Source: Dehalococcoides mccartyi
Lineage (GTDB): Bacteria; Chloroflexota; Dehalococcoidia; UBA2979
Direction of reading: 5' to 3'
Assembly: GCA_945865925.1 (NCBI GenBank)
Contig: CAMBFG010000003.1
Span: 183,727-247,726 of the forward strand
Length of the DNA stretch: 64,000 bases
This document shows, piece by piece, positions 50,764 to 59,938 of this stretch. Position numbers and translations under genes: made by a program. Numbering within the stretch: the first letter of the stretch is position 1; every line of letters begins with the position of its first letter. A model generated the notes under the pieces. It did no database searches. It was not told the DNA's origin and saw only the letters and a list, made by a program, of their open reading frames with translations.

Positions 50764-51135
50764 ATGAGCCCGCCCAGATTTCCCTCCGTCGACGAGTACC
50801 TGGCCTCCCTCGCTCCCACGAAGGCGAGGACGCTCGGGTCAGTCATCGCCCTCGTCCTCAGCGAATTCCCGGGGCTAGAGGCGAAGATCGCGTGGAACGT
50901 CCCGCAGATCCATCGGGACGGGAAGTACGTCTTCGGCGTCTCATCGCTGACACGCCACCTCGCGCTGGCCCCCTGGAGCGAGGCCGTGATCGACGACTTC
51001 CGGGAGCGGTTGGAGGGGGCCGGATACGTCGTCCGGAAGAACCTCTTCCAGATCCCGGATGACTGGGAGATTGATCGAGATCTGGTGAAGGATCTGGTCC
51101 AGGCCCGACTCGCCGAGCTGGACGAGGCACGCTGA
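50764..51135 (+). CDS. DUF1801 family protein (second copy)
   Basis: A 123-residue YdhG-like DUF1801 protein: FPSVDEYLASLAPTKARTLGSVIALVLSEFPGLEAKIAWNVPQIHRDGKYVFGVSSLTRHLALAPW. It is not a close duplicate of its neighbour; the two represent different branches of the family placed in tandem. A terminator hairpin begins four bases before the end of its stop codon. Confidence 0.85.
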   Translation: MSPPRFPSVDEYLASLAPTKARTLGSVIALVLSEFPGLEAKIAWNVPQIHRDGKYVFGVSSLTRHLALAPWSEAVIDDFRERLEGAGYVVRKNLFQIPDDWEIDRDLVKDLVQARLAELDEAR

Positions 51136-51155
51136 GCGCGCGCTCAGCCGTTTCT
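51131..51155 (+). terminator. Terminator after the DUF1801 pair
   Basis: GCTGAGC (51131-51137) pairs with GCTCAGC (51142-51148) around GCGC and is followed by CGTTTCT. The left arm contains the TGA stop. A second stem, GCTCCC/GGGAGC (51157-51183), lies just beyond. Confidence 0.6.
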
Positions 51156-51282
51156 GGCTCCCCCTTGCCCGGGGCGAGGGAGCTAGGGGAGTGCGGCCTT
51201 CCTACTTCAGCCCCCGCCCCCGAGGGAGTGGGGCTCGACCTCCGAGGCAGGTCGAGGTTTGCTCCAGCGGCAAATAGGCACC

Positions 51283-51288
51283 TAGACT
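51283..51288 (+). promoter_or_regulatory. -10 element TAGACT upstream of rpsF
   Basis: TAGACT lies 92 nt before the rpsF start, with TTTGCT (51258-51263) as a weak -35. Bases 51184-51380 show no gene. Confidence 0.4.
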
Positions 51289-51380
51289 TCGTGCATACCC
51301 ATTTTCCCGCCGATCGGGGCGGCGTCGGCAGCCTTGCCGAGTCAGCCGCCTCCTGACTGTCCAGGGTCAGCGGAGGCTAC

Positions 51381-51881
51381 GTGAACGAATACGAACTCGT
51401 GTCGATTATCCATCCGCGTCTCAACGCGGATGAGACGACGGCGGCCATCGCCACCGTCGAGGGCCAGATCGTCTCCAACGGGGGCGAACTGCTCTCCACG
51501 GACGTCTGGGGCCGGCGCCGGCTGGCCTACCCGATCAACCACCTTCTGGAAGGCACGTACGTCCTCATGACGTTCCGCCTGGCGCCGGACAAGGCCCCCG
51601 TGCTGGAGGCCCTCCTGCGCATCTCCGAGCAGGTGCTCCGGCACTTGCTAGTCCGTGGGATCATCCCCTTCCAGGGCCACGACCGCCGCGATCGGGATCG
51701 CGACGACCGCGACCGTGACGACCGCGACGACCGAGGCCGTGATCGCGACGAGCGGGATGACCGCGACGAGCGAGGCGACCGCGATCGGGACGACCGTGAC
51801 GACCGAGGCCCCATGGCCAGTGCCCCTTCGGACGCCGACCCGGAGATGGCTGAGGCCGAAGCGGCTGTCGCCGCCGAGTAA
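51381..51881 (+). CDS. rpsF: 30S ribosomal protein S6 with charged repeat tail
   Basis: S6 pairs with S18 in the platform of the small subunit. The first 95 residues are a normal S6: MNEYELVSIIHPRLNADETT, GGELLSTDVWGRRRLAYPINHLLEGTYVLM, and LLRISEQVLRHLLVR. A low-complexity tail of about 40 residues built of Arg/Asp pairs (DRDRDDRDRDD type) follows, encoded by 51683-51810, then an acidic Ala/Glu end. Such tails are seen on some actinobacterial and Chloroflexota S6 proteins but are not part of the fold. First gene of rpsF-ssb-rpsR; GTG start after GGAGGCTAC. Confidence 0.93.
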   Translation: MNEYELVSIIHPRLNADETTAAIATVEGQIVSNGGELLSTDVWGRRRLAYPINHLLEGTYVLMTFRLAPDKAPVLEALLRISEQVLRHLLVRGIIPFQGHDRRDRDRDDRDRDDRDDRGRDRDERDDRDERGDRDRDDRDDRGPMASAPSDADPEMAEAEAAVAAE

Positions 51882-51909
51882 CGAATCTCCCCGGATTCCG
51901 GAGCAACCT

Positions 51910-52329
51910 GTGCTCAATAAATGCATGATCATCGGCCACCTCGGGCGCGATCCCGAGATGCGGTACACCGCCAACGGTGCTGCCGTGACCACCTTCTCTG
52001 TGGCGTCCAGCCGTCGGTTCACCACCAACGGCGAACAGCGCGAAGAGACCGAGTGGTTCAACGTGGTCACCTGGGCCCGTCTCGCGGAGACGTGCGCGCA
52101 GTACCTGCAGAAGGGTCGACTGGTCTACGTCGAGGGGCGCATGCAGACGCGCTCCTGGGACGATCAGGCGACCGGTGTGAAGAAGTACCGCACGGAACTG
52201 ATCGCCGAAGAGGTGAAGTTCCTGGGCGGCCGTGACGGTGGTGCTGGTGGTGGTGGCGGGTTCGCACCCGGCATGGCCGTCGGCCCCGACAGCGAAGGCG
52301 ACATCGACCCGGACGACCTGCCGTTCTAA
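51910..52329 (+). CDS. ssb: Single-stranded DNA-binding protein
   Basis: SSB coats single-stranded DNA and recruits repair and replication proteins. The 139-residue protein has [37 protein letters not shown] and the OB-fold continuation [35 protein letters not shown]. It ends in a Gly-rich linker and the acidic tip DIDPDDLPF, the protein-recruitment tail. GTG 51910 with CGGAG upstream gives the standard N-terminus. It lies between rpsF and rpsR as in most bacteria. Confidence 0.94.
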   Translation: MLNKCMIIGHLGRDPEMRYTANGAAVTTFSVASSRRFTTNGEQREETEWFNVVTWARLAETCAQYLQKGRLVYVEGRMQTRSWDDQATGVKKYRTELIAEEVKFLGGRDGGAGGGGGFAPGMAVGPDSEGDIDPDDLPF

Positions 52330-52357
52330 CGGCACCCCCGGCAGTGGAGGATTGACG

Positions 52358-52663
52358 ATGAACGACGACGGCGAAGAGCGACGCGGACGCGGTGGCCGAG
52401 GTGGTGGTGGCGGTGGATTCCGTCGCCCCCGCGGCTGCGAGTTCTGTCGTGCCAAGACGGACATCGTCGACTACAAGGACACCAACATGCTGCGCCGGTA
52501 CATCACCGAGCGCGGCAAGATGGAGCCGCGTCGCAAGGCGTCCACGTGCGCGCGTCACCAGCGCGCCGTGGCGCAGGCCGTGAAGCGAGCCCGCACCATC
52601 GCGCTGCTGCCCTACACCTCGGAGCACATCCGTCTCTCCGGGCTGCACCTCGGCCGTCGGTAG
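52358..52663 (+). CDS. rpsR: 30S ribosomal protein S18
   Basis: S18 forms the platform dimer with S6. The 101-residue product has [65 protein letters not shown]. The CxxC-C-H set could bind zinc, a feature retained in only part of the family. The N-terminal 22 residues are an Arg/Gly-rich extension. GGAGG precedes ATG 52358. rplI and dnaB, which often follow rpsR, are here 34 kb upstream. Confidence 0.93.
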   Translation: MNDDGEERRGRGGRGGGGGGFRRPRGCEFCRAKTDIVDYKDTNMLRRYITERGKMEPRRKASTCARHQRAVAQAVKRARTIALLPYTSEHIRLSGLHLGRR

Positions 52664-52710
52664 GCATCGCTGGGCAGGCGGGGACACCCGCCTGCTGAGG
52701 GGAGTGTGAC

Positions 52711-53724
52711 GTGGCGACCACCCGTTCCTCCCGCGCGGCCGACCGCCGCGCACGTCAAGAGATCGAGGGGCGCACCGAGCGCCGCATCTACCTCGTCGTC
52801 GCCGTGGTCGGTGCGGCCGTCCTCGCGATCATCGCCGCAGGCATCATCCTCACGGTCGTCCTGCCGCCTCGCTCGACCGTTGTGAAGGTCGGAGACCGCG
52901 AGTTCACCGCTCGCGACCTCGCGACGCGGCTGAAGTACGCCGTCTTCGTCGAACAGAACTCGTCAGTCGTCACCGACCCGGCAGGCGGCATCCCCGTGCT
53001 CACGCGAGAGGAACTGCTGCGCCAGAAGGCCGGCGAACTCGGTGTCACGGACGTCACCGATGAGGAAATGACGAAGGAACTGCGGAAGCGGGTCGGGGTC
53101 GCCGAAGACGCCTCGGAAGACAATTTCCGCACGGCGTACGAAGGCTACCTGAAGCGATTCCCGCTCTCCCGCGACGAGTTCGAGGCCGTCGTACGCGTCA
53201 ATGTGCTGCGTCAGAAGGCCGCCGACGCCTTCAAGGCGAAGGTCCCCGAGACCGGCACCCAGCTCCATATCCTCGGCGTCACCAGTACGGACCGCGAGCA
53301 ACTCGAGGCCCTGCGCGCCGCCGTCGCTGGCGGCAAGCCGTTCGAGGCCGAGGCGATCGCGCGTGGGCTTGGGAAGGAGGGGCAGGTCGACTTCTCATGG
53401 GTTGACCCTGCCTCGCTGCCTGAAGGACGCGCCTCGCTCCGCACATTGAAGGCAAACGACCTGTCGGAGCTCATCGTGGATGAGCGCGGCGGCATCTTCC
53501 TCGCGCAGATCTCCGAGCGCGATGAGAACCGCAAGTACGATGAGGCCATGAAGGCCCAGATCGCCAACCGCCAACTGCTCGAGTGGATCAAGCAGCAGGA
53601 GACCGCCCTCGTCGGGCCGTCGTCGCTGTCGGGGAGTGCGAAGTCCTGGGTCGAGCGCCAGGTGAAGGGTGCTCTCGCGGACGCCACGCGGAAGGCGCAG
53701 GAAGCACAGCAGGTCAAGAAGTGA
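52711..53724 (+). CDS. SurA/PrsA-like membrane-anchored foldase
   Basis: This 337-residue protein has a basic N-terminus and one membrane helix (about residues 26-50), then an extracytoplasmic domain typical of SurA_N-like chaperones: KVGDREFTARDLATRLKYAVF, REELLRQKAGELGVTDVTDEEMTKELRKRVG, and YLKRFPLSRDEFEAVVRVNVLRQKAADAF. A parvulin-like PPIase part follows (LHILGVTSTDREQLEALRAAVAGGKPFEA), with GRASLRTLKANDLSELIVDERGGIFLAQIS. Parvulin active-site residues are only partly recognisable. Its GTG follows a GAGGGGAG ribosome binding site. It overlaps hom by 4 nt. Confidence 0.78.
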   Translation: MATTRSSRAADRRARQEIEGRTERRIYLVVAVVGAAVLAIIAAGIILTVVLPPRSTVVKVGDREFTARDLATRLKYAVFVEQNSSVVTDPAGGIPVLTREELLRQKAGELGVTDVTDEEMTKELRKRVGVAEDASEDNFRTAYEGYLKRFPLSRDEFEAVVRVNVLRQKAADAFKAKVPETGTQLHILGVTSTDREQLEALRAAVAGGKPFEAEAIARGLGKEGQVDFSWVDPASLPEGRASLRTLKANDLSELIVDERGGIFLAQISERDENRKYDEAMKAQIANRQLLEWIKQQETALVGPSSLSGSAKSWVERQVKGALADATRKAQEAQQVKK

Positions 53725-55007
53725 GCGAGACCGTCGGCGTCTCCCTCCTCGGTGCGGGCAATATCGGCGCCGGCGTCATCGCCGCGCTCGCGGCGGGCGC
53801 TTCCCGATACGCCGATCGCGTCGGCCGTCCGATCGAGGTGCGTCGCGTGATGGTGCGGGACACGGCCCGCGTGCGTGCGGGCCTCTCGCCGCAGCAGATC
53901 GTCTCCCGCCTAGAAGACGTCCTCGGCGACCCCGGTACCCAGATCGTCATCGAGATGATGGGCGGGGAGCATCCCGCACGCGAGGCGATCGAGGCCGCCC
54001 TGCGCTCCGGTCGCCATGTGGTCACGGCCAACAAGGAAGTCATGGCGAAGGCCGGGGGTGAACTGCTCCAGGTCGCCGCGGACCACGGCGTGCGCCTGCT
54101 GTACGAGGCCTCGGTCGGTGGTGGCATCCCCGTGATCGGCCCGCTCTCGCGTGACCTCCTCGCGAACGAGGTCTCCGCGATCACTGCCATCATCAACGGC
54201 ACCACCAACTACATGCTTACCGCCATGACCCAGCAGGGTGCTGACTACGCGGACGTCCTCGCGGAGGCCCAACGCCTCGGGTACGCCGAACCGGATCCGA
54301 CCGCAGACGTCGAAGGCATCGACGCTGCGTACAAGATCGCAGTGCTGTGCGGGCTTGCCTTCAACGTGGAGATCCGTCCGGACGAGGTTTCGCGCCAGGG
54401 CATCTCCTCGATCACCGCGCGCGACATCGCCTATGCGGAACGACTCGGCTACGTGATCAAACTGCTTGCCGGCGCGCGCCTGATCGGCGGCGCGGTCGCT
54501 GCGACCGTGCAGCCCACGCTCGTTGGTGCGAATGAGCCACTCGCGAAGGTCGATGGCGTCCTCAACGCCGTCCAGTTCGAGGGCGACCTCGTCGGGCGGG
54601 TGCTGTTCGAGGGCCCCGGCGCGGGCCCCGGTCCGACGGCGTCCTCGATCCTCGCGGACGTGCTCGATGTGGCGCAGGACGTGGTCACCGGGCGTCGCCC
54701 GCTGGCCTTCGTGCCGCGCCGCCGGCTGCGCGTCGCGCTCCCCGCGGAGCACGAGGCGCGCTACTACCTGCGGATCTCCGTGCAGGACCAGCCGGGCGTC
54801 CTCGCGCGGATCGCCGCCGTCCTCGGCGAGCAGCAGATCTCGATCGCATCGGTCATCCAGTTCGACCGCGCGACGGCGGACGGCACCGCGGAACTCGTCT
54901 TCACGACACACCAGGCCTCGGGCGGTGCGCTGGAGGCGGCAGTCGCCGCGATTCGCGCGATGGACGTCGTACGCGAGGTCGGCAACGTGTTGCCGATGGC
55001 TGGTTAG
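53721..55007 (+). CDS. hom: Homoserine dehydrogenase
   Basis: Reduces aspartate semialdehyde to homoserine, the branch point to threonine and methionine. The 428-residue protein has the nucleotide loop VSLLGAGNIGAGVIAAL and the catalytic region VVTANKEVMAKAGGEL. It also has YEASVGGGIPVIGPL, INGTTNYMLTAM and YAEPDPTADVEGIDAAYKIAVL. The C-terminal ACT domain (RISVQDQPGVLARIAAVLGEQQISIASVIQ) suggests feedback control by threonine. The GTG start overlaps the upstream stop (GTGA). thrC lies two genes downstream. Confidence 0.96.
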   Translation: MSETVGVSLLGAGNIGAGVIAALAAGASRYADRVGRPIEVRRVMVRDTARVRAGLSPQQIVSRLEDVLGDPGTQIVIEMMGGEHPAREAIEAALRSGRHVVTANKEVMAKAGGELLQVAADHGVRLLYEASVGGGIPVIGPLSRDLLANEVSAITAIINGTTNYMLTAMTQQGADYADVLAEAQRLGYAEPDPTADVEGIDAAYKIAVLCGLAFNVEIRPDEVSRQGISSITARDIAYAERLGYVIKLLAGARLIGGAVAATVQPTLVGANEPLAKVDGVLNAVQFEGDLVGRVLFEGPGAGPGPTASSILADVLDVAQDVVTGRRPLAFVPRRRLRVALPAEHEARYYLRISVQDQPGVLARIAAVLGEQQISIASVIQFDRATADGTAELVFTTHQASGGALEAAVAAIRAMDVVREVGNVLPMAG

Positions 55008-55015
55008 GAGCGGTC

Positions 55016-56083
55016 ATGGTCGGGCAGGACACACCAGACGCCGGATCGCCCCCCGTGTTGCCCGCACCGCTGCCCGGCCAGGGGACATGGATCGGCGACG
55101 AGATCCAGCGCGCACAGCAGAAGATCGAGTCCCTCACCCGCGAGATCACGATGCTCCAGCACTCCCTGAAGGTGCAGCAGGACGAGACCGCCCGTCTCGT
55201 CGACACGCTCCAGGTCGTCGATGGCCGCACACTCCGCCACGAAGCCGGTCAGGAAGCCGCGCGCGAGGTGCGTCAGGAACTCGTTGGCCTCGAAGAGCGG
55301 ATTGCCAGCGAGTCGGCGCTGCGTCGCGATCTCGCCGCGCAACTCGCGCGCGCGGAGGAGCGTGAGCCAGAGACACAACGCGAACTCCAGCGCGTGCTCT
55401 CCCAGATCGCCGCGCAACTCGATGAAGCGACCGGACGCGATGCCGCCGTGCTCGCGCGCCAGCGCTCGATCCTCGAAGAGGCAGCCGAGCGTGAGCGTGA
55501 TGACCGTGACCAGGCGTCTCGCCTCGAAACGCTCGAGCGCCGTCTCGGTGCGCTCGAGCAACAGGGACGTCACAGCGGCGTTGAGATCGCACGCGTCGTC
55601 TCCTCGTTCGCGCCACTCCTCGGCACCCTCGAGTCGGTCGAGGCGCGTGTGCGTACGCTCCAGGCCGACCAGCGCCGCATGGACGATGAAGTCGCCGTGG
55701 TGCGCGCGATCCGCGACCGCGAGGAGGCGCTCCTCGAAGTGCTGGAGCAGCAGCGCGTCACGCGAGCCCGCGTGGAAGACCGCCTCAACACGGTCGAGGA
55801 GACCGTCGAGGAAATCCGCCGCCGTCAGAGTGCGCTCGCGGAGGAACAGGCCATCCTCGGACGCACGCAGTCCGGGGCCACCGAGGACCGCCGCGCGATC
55901 CTCGAACGGATCGAGTCGCAGCGCGATGTCGTGATGGAGCACCTGCGACGCGTCCTGCGCGCGAGCGAGGAGACCGCCCGCCGCCACATCGAGGAAGTCG
56001 AACGCGAGATCCGCATCGCGCGCGCCCTCGTCACCCGTCTGGACGAGCAGCACGAGGACGCGGGACGGGAGCAACCGCTGTGA
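55016..56083 (+). CDS. Long coiled-coil protein in the thr operon
   Basis: I recognise no family for this 355-residue protein. From about residue 28 it is almost entirely helical with heptad character: [19 protein letters not shown], then [11 protein letters not shown], then [20 protein letters not shown]. It is rich in Glu, Arg and Gln, with no membrane segment or signal peptide. The first 27 residues are Pro-rich. It begins 8 nt after hom and its TGA overlaps the thrC GTG, so it is translated with the threonine genes. A structural or scaffolding role is a guess. Confidence 0.8.
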   Translation: MVGQDTPDAGSPPVLPAPLPGQGTWIGDEIQRAQQKIESLTREITMLQHSLKVQQDETARLVDTLQVVDGRTLRHEAGQEAAREVRQELVGLEERIASESALRRDLAAQLARAEEREPETQRELQRVLSQIAAQLDEATGRDAAVLARQRSILEEAAERERDDRDQASRLETLERRLGALEQQGRHSGVEIARVVSSFAPLLGTLESVEARVRTLQADQRRMDDEVAVVRAIRDREEALLEVLEQQRVTRARVEDRLNTVEETVEEIRRRQSALAEEQAILGRTQSGATEDRRAILERIESQRDVVMEHLRRVLRASEETARRHIEEVEREIRIARALVTRLDEQHEDAGREQPL

Positions 56084-57159
56084 CCCCTGCGCCCGCCGCA
56101 ACCGATCCGAAGCGCTTCATCATGGAGCGCTACCGCGACCGCCTCCCGATCACCGACCAGACGCCGATGGTCACCCTGGGCGAGGGCGGCACTCCGCTCG
56201 TGCGCTCCCGCATGCTCGAGGGCGAACTCGGGCTTGAGGCGCTCTACTTCAAACTCGAATACCTGAACCCCACCGGCTCGTTCAAGGACCGTGGCATGGT
56301 GATGGTCGTCGCGAAGGCCGTCGAGGCGGGCGCGAAGGCGGTGATCTGCGCCTCCACCGGAAACACCTCGGCTTCGGCGGCCGCGTATGCGGTGCGCCAC
56401 GGCCTGAAGGCCTACGTGATCGTCCCGGCCGGCAAGATCGCCATGGGCAAACTCGCGCAGGCCGTCGTCCACGGCGCGGAGATCGTGCAGATCGACGGGT
56501 CATTCGATGACGCGCTGAACATCGTCCGCGACATCGGCGAGCGCCACAGCGTCGCCATCGTGAACTCGGTGAGCCCCTACCGTATCGAGGGCCAGAAGAC
56601 CGCCTCGTTCGAGATCGTGGATGACCTCGGTGACGCTCCCGACCTCCTCTGCATCCCAGTCGGCAACGCCGGCAATATCACCGCCTACTGGAAGGGCTTC
56701 GAGGAGTACCACCGTTCGGAGCGCTCCACGCTGCTACCGAAGATGTGGGGCTTCCAGGCCGCTGGCGCGGCACCGATCGTCCTCGGTCACAAGGTCGAGC
56801 ACCCCGAGACCATCGCCACCGCAATCCGCATCGGCAACCCCGCCTCCTGGGATGGTGCCGTGAACGCGCGTGATGCCTCCGGCGGCGAGATCTCCGCCGT
56901 CACCGACGAAGAAATCCTCGAGGCCTACCGCCGGCTCGCCGCTGACGAGGGCCTCTTCTGCGAGCCCGCTTCCGCCGCCTCGGTCGCCGGCCTCATGAAG
57001 CGCCACCGCGCAGGCGCCGACTTGCGCGGCAAGATCGCCGTCTGCGTCCTGACGGGCCACGGCCTGAAGGATCCCGACACCGCGATGACCGTCGAGGCCA
57101 CGCTCCACCAGTCCCCCGCGACGGTAGCCGAGGTCGAGCGCGTCCTCGGCTGGTCGTAG
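56080..57159 (+). CDS. thrC: Threonine synthase
   Basis: PLP enzyme converting O-phosphohomoserine to threonine. The 359-residue short form has [14 protein letters not shown] and the PLP-lysine region [29 protein letters not shown]. These are followed by [55 protein letters not shown] and [13 protein letters not shown]. The N-terminus, starting at the GTG overlapping the previous stop, is [11 protein letters not shown]. Completes the hom-coiled coil-thrC unit; thrB is absent from the window. Confidence 0.95.
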   Translation: MTPAPAATDPKRFIMERYRDRLPITDQTPMVTLGEGGTPLVRSRMLEGELGLEALYFKLEYLNPTGSFKDRGMVMVVAKAVEAGAKAVICASTGNTSASAAAYAVRHGLKAYVIVPAGKIAMGKLAQAVVHGAEIVQIDGSFDDALNIVRDIGERHSVAIVNSVSPYRIEGQKTASFEIVDDLGDAPDLLCIPVGNAGNITAYWKGFEEYHRSERSTLLPKMWGFQAAGAAPIVLGHKVEHPETIATAIRIGNPASWDGAVNARDASGGEISAVTDEEILEAYRRLAADEGLFCEPASAASVAGLMKRHRAGADLRGKIAVCVLTGHGLKDPDTAMTVEATLHQSPATVAEVERVLGWS

Positions 57160-57284
57160 CCCCGTCCCTGTCGCCCCTCCCGATCGTCGAGGTGCGCCAG
57201 ATCGGCGTGACTGACGCCTCGTAAGTCCCGTCCAAACTTGTTGTATCCTCGCTGCCTCGCCCGCTGACCTCCGGAGGATGCTGG

Positions 57285-57869
57285 ATGGCGCCATCGATGC
57301 CCCGTGCCGCGGCCGACCGCGATGCGCTCATCACCACCTTGCGCACGATGATCGACAACCTCGGCCTCAACTCAGAGGACGAGGGGCTCGCGGACACCCC
57401 GCGCCGGATCGCGGACATGTACCTCGAACTCTTCCAGGGCCTCTGGCAGGATGCCGCGCAAGTCCTGAACGTCACGTTCGACGAGAACCACGACGAGATG
57501 GTGATCCTTCGCGACATCCCCTTCTATTCGATGTGTGAGCACCACTTCCTCCCCTTCCACGGGCAGGCGCACGTGGGCTACCTCCCGGACGGCAAGATCG
57601 TCGGCCTCTCCAAACTCGCCCGAGCCGTCGAGGTCTTTGCGCACCGCCCGCAGGTGCAGGAGCGGCTCACCAGCCAGATCGCGGACTGCATTGAGGACGT
57701 ACTGGGCGCGAAAGGCGTGGGCGTCGTGATCAGCGCGGAGCACCTCTGCATGACCGCCCGAGGCGTGCGTAAGCCCGGATCGTCGATGGTCACCTCCGCC
57801 ATGCGCGGCCGCTTCCGCTCCGACATGTCTACTCGTAGCGAGTTCCTCCGCCTGATCGGGCAGACCTAG
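57285..57869 (+). CDS. folE: GTP cyclohydrolase I
   Basis: Converts GTP to dihydroneopterin triphosphate, the first step to tetrahydrofolate. The 194-residue protein has [20 protein letters not shown], the zinc motif [55 protein letters not shown], and [16 protein letters not shown] with the second zinc Cys. CGGAGGA lies 7 nt before ATG 57285; ATG 57297 is four codons on. A -10-like TATCCT lies at 57244-57249. The 4-nt gap to the next gene suggests cotranscription. Confidence 0.95.
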   Translation: MAPSMPRAAADRDALITTLRTMIDNLGLNSEDEGLADTPRRIADMYLELFQGLWQDAAQVLNVTFDENHDEMVILRDIPFYSMCEHHFLPFHGQAHVGYLPDGKIVGLSKLARAVEVFAHRPQVQERLTSQIADCIEDVLGAKGVGVVISAEHLCMTARGVRKPGSSMVTSAMRGRFRSDMSTRSEFLRLIGQT

Positions 57870-57873
57870 CCCC

Positions 57874-59136
57874 ATGACGTCCGGTGAGGCTCCGGCCGCG
57901 CTCCCGCTCCCGAGGCGCATCGCGATGCTTTCGCTGCACACCTCGCCACTCGCACCCCTCGGTGGGCGGGAGACCGGCGGGATGAACGTCTACGTCCTCG
58001 AAGTCGCGCGTGGCCTCGCGGCGCTCGGTGTCATCGTCGATGTGTTCACGCGCCGCACCGGGGAAGCCGAGCCAGAGGTCGTTGAGTTCGCGCCCGGCGC
58101 ACGCCTCGTGCAGATCACCGCGGGCCCAGTCGATCGCCTGGAGAAGGAAGACCTCCTCCCGTTCGTCGACGCCTTCGTCGACCGTGTCGAGGTGTTCCGT
58201 GCTCGTGAAGACGCGGCCTACGACGCGATCTACTCGCACTACTGGCTCTCCGTGGCCGCCGGCGATCGGCTCGCCTCGATGTGGCGCGTGCCGCACGAGG
58301 CGATGTTCCACACGCTCGGCGACGTGAAGCTACGTGCGCGCGCTTCCGAGTCGGAGCGCCCCGAGCGCCTCGAGGCCGAGCGGCGTCTCGTCCATTCCCT
58401 CGACCGCATCATCGCGGCCACCGAACACGAGCGGCAGTTGCTGCGCCAGATCTTCCGCGTGGACGCGCACCGCATCGCAGTGATCCCGCTCGGCGTCGAC
58501 CTCAGCATGTTCACCCCGCGCCCGCAGGCCGAGGCCCGCGCACGCCTCGGCCTCGATCCCGCGCGCCGGTTCGTCCTCGCGGTCGGACGCATCGAGCCGC
58601 TGAAAGGCCTCGACATCCTGATCCGCGCGATCGGTGAACTTCAGGTGCGTGTTCCCGTCGACCTCTTGATCATCGGTGGCGACGAGCGTGCCGAGCCCGA
58701 GATCGAGCGCCTGCGCGGCATCGCCGCCGAAGTCGGGGCGACTGCCGCGGTGCAGTTCCTCGGTTCGAAGCCCCACGACACCCTCGCTGATTGGTACGCC
58801 GCGGCCGATGTCGTCGCCGTGCCATCGTTCTATGAGTCGTTCGGCCTGGTGGCTGTCGAGGCGATGGCATGCGCGACACCGGTCGTCGCCTCGCGTGTCG
58901 GTGGGCTCGCCTCCACGGTGGTGGACGGGCGGACCGGCTACCTCGTGCCGTGGCGCTGCCCGGAACCGTTCGCCGAGCGCATCGAACTGCTCCTCCGCAA
59001 CGAGCCGCTCCGCCTCGCCCTCGGCGCCGCCGGTGCCGAGCGCATGCGCAACTACGACTGGAGCGTCGTCGCGGAGCGCGTGGGCGCGGCCACCGCCACC
59101 CTCATCGAGGAGTACCGCCGCGGCCTCGCCTCGTAG
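57874..59136 (+). CDS. Glycosyltransferase family 4, MshA-like
   Basis: A retaining GT-B transferase of 420 residues. The N-terminal acceptor domain begins RRIAMLSLHTSPLAPLGGRETGGMNVYVLEVARGLAALG, very like the opening of MshA, which joins GlcNAc to inositol phosphate in mycothiol synthesis. The same opening occurs in sucrose-phosphate-synthase-like enzymes. The donor side shows FVLAVGRIEPLKGLDILIRA and the C-terminal catalytic motif PSFYESFGLVAVEAMACATPVVASRVGGL (EX7E). A PIG-L deacetylase follows, as MshB acts after MshA. The true substrate is undetermined. Confidence 0.85.
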   Translation: MTSGEAPAALPLPRRIAMLSLHTSPLAPLGGRETGGMNVYVLEVARGLAALGVIVDVFTRRTGEAEPEVVEFAPGARLVQITAGPVDRLEKEDLLPFVDAFVDRVEVFRAREDAAYDAIYSHYWLSVAAGDRLASMWRVPHEAMFHTLGDVKLRARASESERPERLEAERRLVHSLDRIIAATEHERQLLRQIFRVDAHRIAVIPLGVDLSMFTPRPQAEARARLGLDPARRFVLAVGRIEPLKGLDILIRAIGELQVRVPVDLLIIGGDERAEPEIERLRGIAAEVGATAAVQFLGSKPHDTLADWYAAADVVAVPSFYESFGLVAVEAMACATPVVASRVGGLASTVVDGRTGYLVPWRCPEPFAERIELLLRNEPLRLALGAAGAERMRNYDWSVVAERVGAATATLIEEYRRGLAS

Positions 59137-59164
59137 GCCCGACGCCCGCCAGATGGTGCGGGCG

Positions 59165-59170
59165 TAGACT
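59165..59170 (+). promoter_or_regulatory. -10 element TAGACT, leaderless, for the PIG-L gene
   Basis: TAGACT is followed by seven bases and the ATG at 59178, with no ribosome binding site between. The deacetylase therefore seems to have a promoter of its own, 28 nt after the glycosyltransferase stop. Confidence 0.6.
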
Positions 59171-59177
59171 GCGCGCC

Positions 59178-59933
59178 ATGACGATGGCCACCGAGATCGA
59201 CATGACCGCCGACTTCATCACCGAACTCACCGCGAAGGTGCCGAAGCGTGCCCTCGCGATCTTCGCGCACCCGGACGACGCCGAGTTCACCTGCGGTGGC
59301 ACGATCGCCCTCCTCGTCAAACTCGGCTGGACCGTCGATGTGCTGGTCACCACCTCGGGCAACAAGGGGACGAAGGATCCGAGTGTCACGCCGCAGTTCC
59401 TCGCCGGTGAGCGCGAAGAAGAGCAGCGCCGCGCCAGCGCTATCCTGGGCGCGAACGAGCCGGTCTTCCTCGGCTTCCCGGACGGCTACATCGCCCCGGA
59501 CAACGAAATGCGCGGGCTGATCGTCCGCCACATCCGCCTCACCCGGCCTGAACTCGTCATCACCTGGGACGGCTTCCGCCCGGGCTTCAACCACCGCGAC
59601 CACCGCTACACCGGCCAGGCCACCTACGACGCGATCTACCCGGCCGCCGATGACCACCTCTATTACCCGCTCGACAAGGAAGAGGACCTGGAGCCGCACC
59701 GCCCCGTCGCCCTGCTCCTCGCCGGTCCCGGGGAGCCGAACTACCACGTGGACATCGAGTCGGTGATGCGCACGAAGGTGCGGGCGATCCTCGCCCACAC
59801 CTCCCAGATGCGCGGGCGCTCCGAGGCCGAGATGCTGAAGGTCTTCCGCGAGCGCGCCGCCGAGGCCCGCAAGAGCGGCCAGGACGGCCCCGCCCTCCGC
59901 GAGTCCTTCGTCAAAGTCCTGCTGCGCCGCTAG
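59178..59933 (+). CDS. PIG-L (LmbE-like) deacetylase
   Basis: Zinc-dependent N-acetylglucosamine-conjugate deacetylases of the MshB/BshB type. The 251-residue protein has ALAIFAHPDDAEFTCGGTIALLVKLG, with the metal and base residues in AHPDD, and the second histidine motif NHRDHRYTG near residue 140. FLGFPDGYI and SQMRGRSEAEMLKVFRERA are usual for the family. With the MshA-like gene upstream it could deacetylate that enzyme's product. Other family members act in antibiotic or lipid modification. Confidence 0.88.
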   Translation: MTMATEIDMTADFITELTAKVPKRALAIFAHPDDAEFTCGGTIALLVKLGWTVDVLVTTSGNKGTKDPSVTPQFLAGEREEEQRRASAILGANEPVFLGFPDGYIAPDNEMRGLIVRHIRLTRPELVITWDGFRPGFNHRDHRYTGQATYDAIYPAADDHLYYPLDKEEDLEPHRPVALLLAGPGEPNYHVDIESVMRTKVRAILAHTSQMRGRSEAEMLKVFRERAAEARKSGQDGPALRESFVKVLLRR

Positions 59934-59938
59934 CCCCG

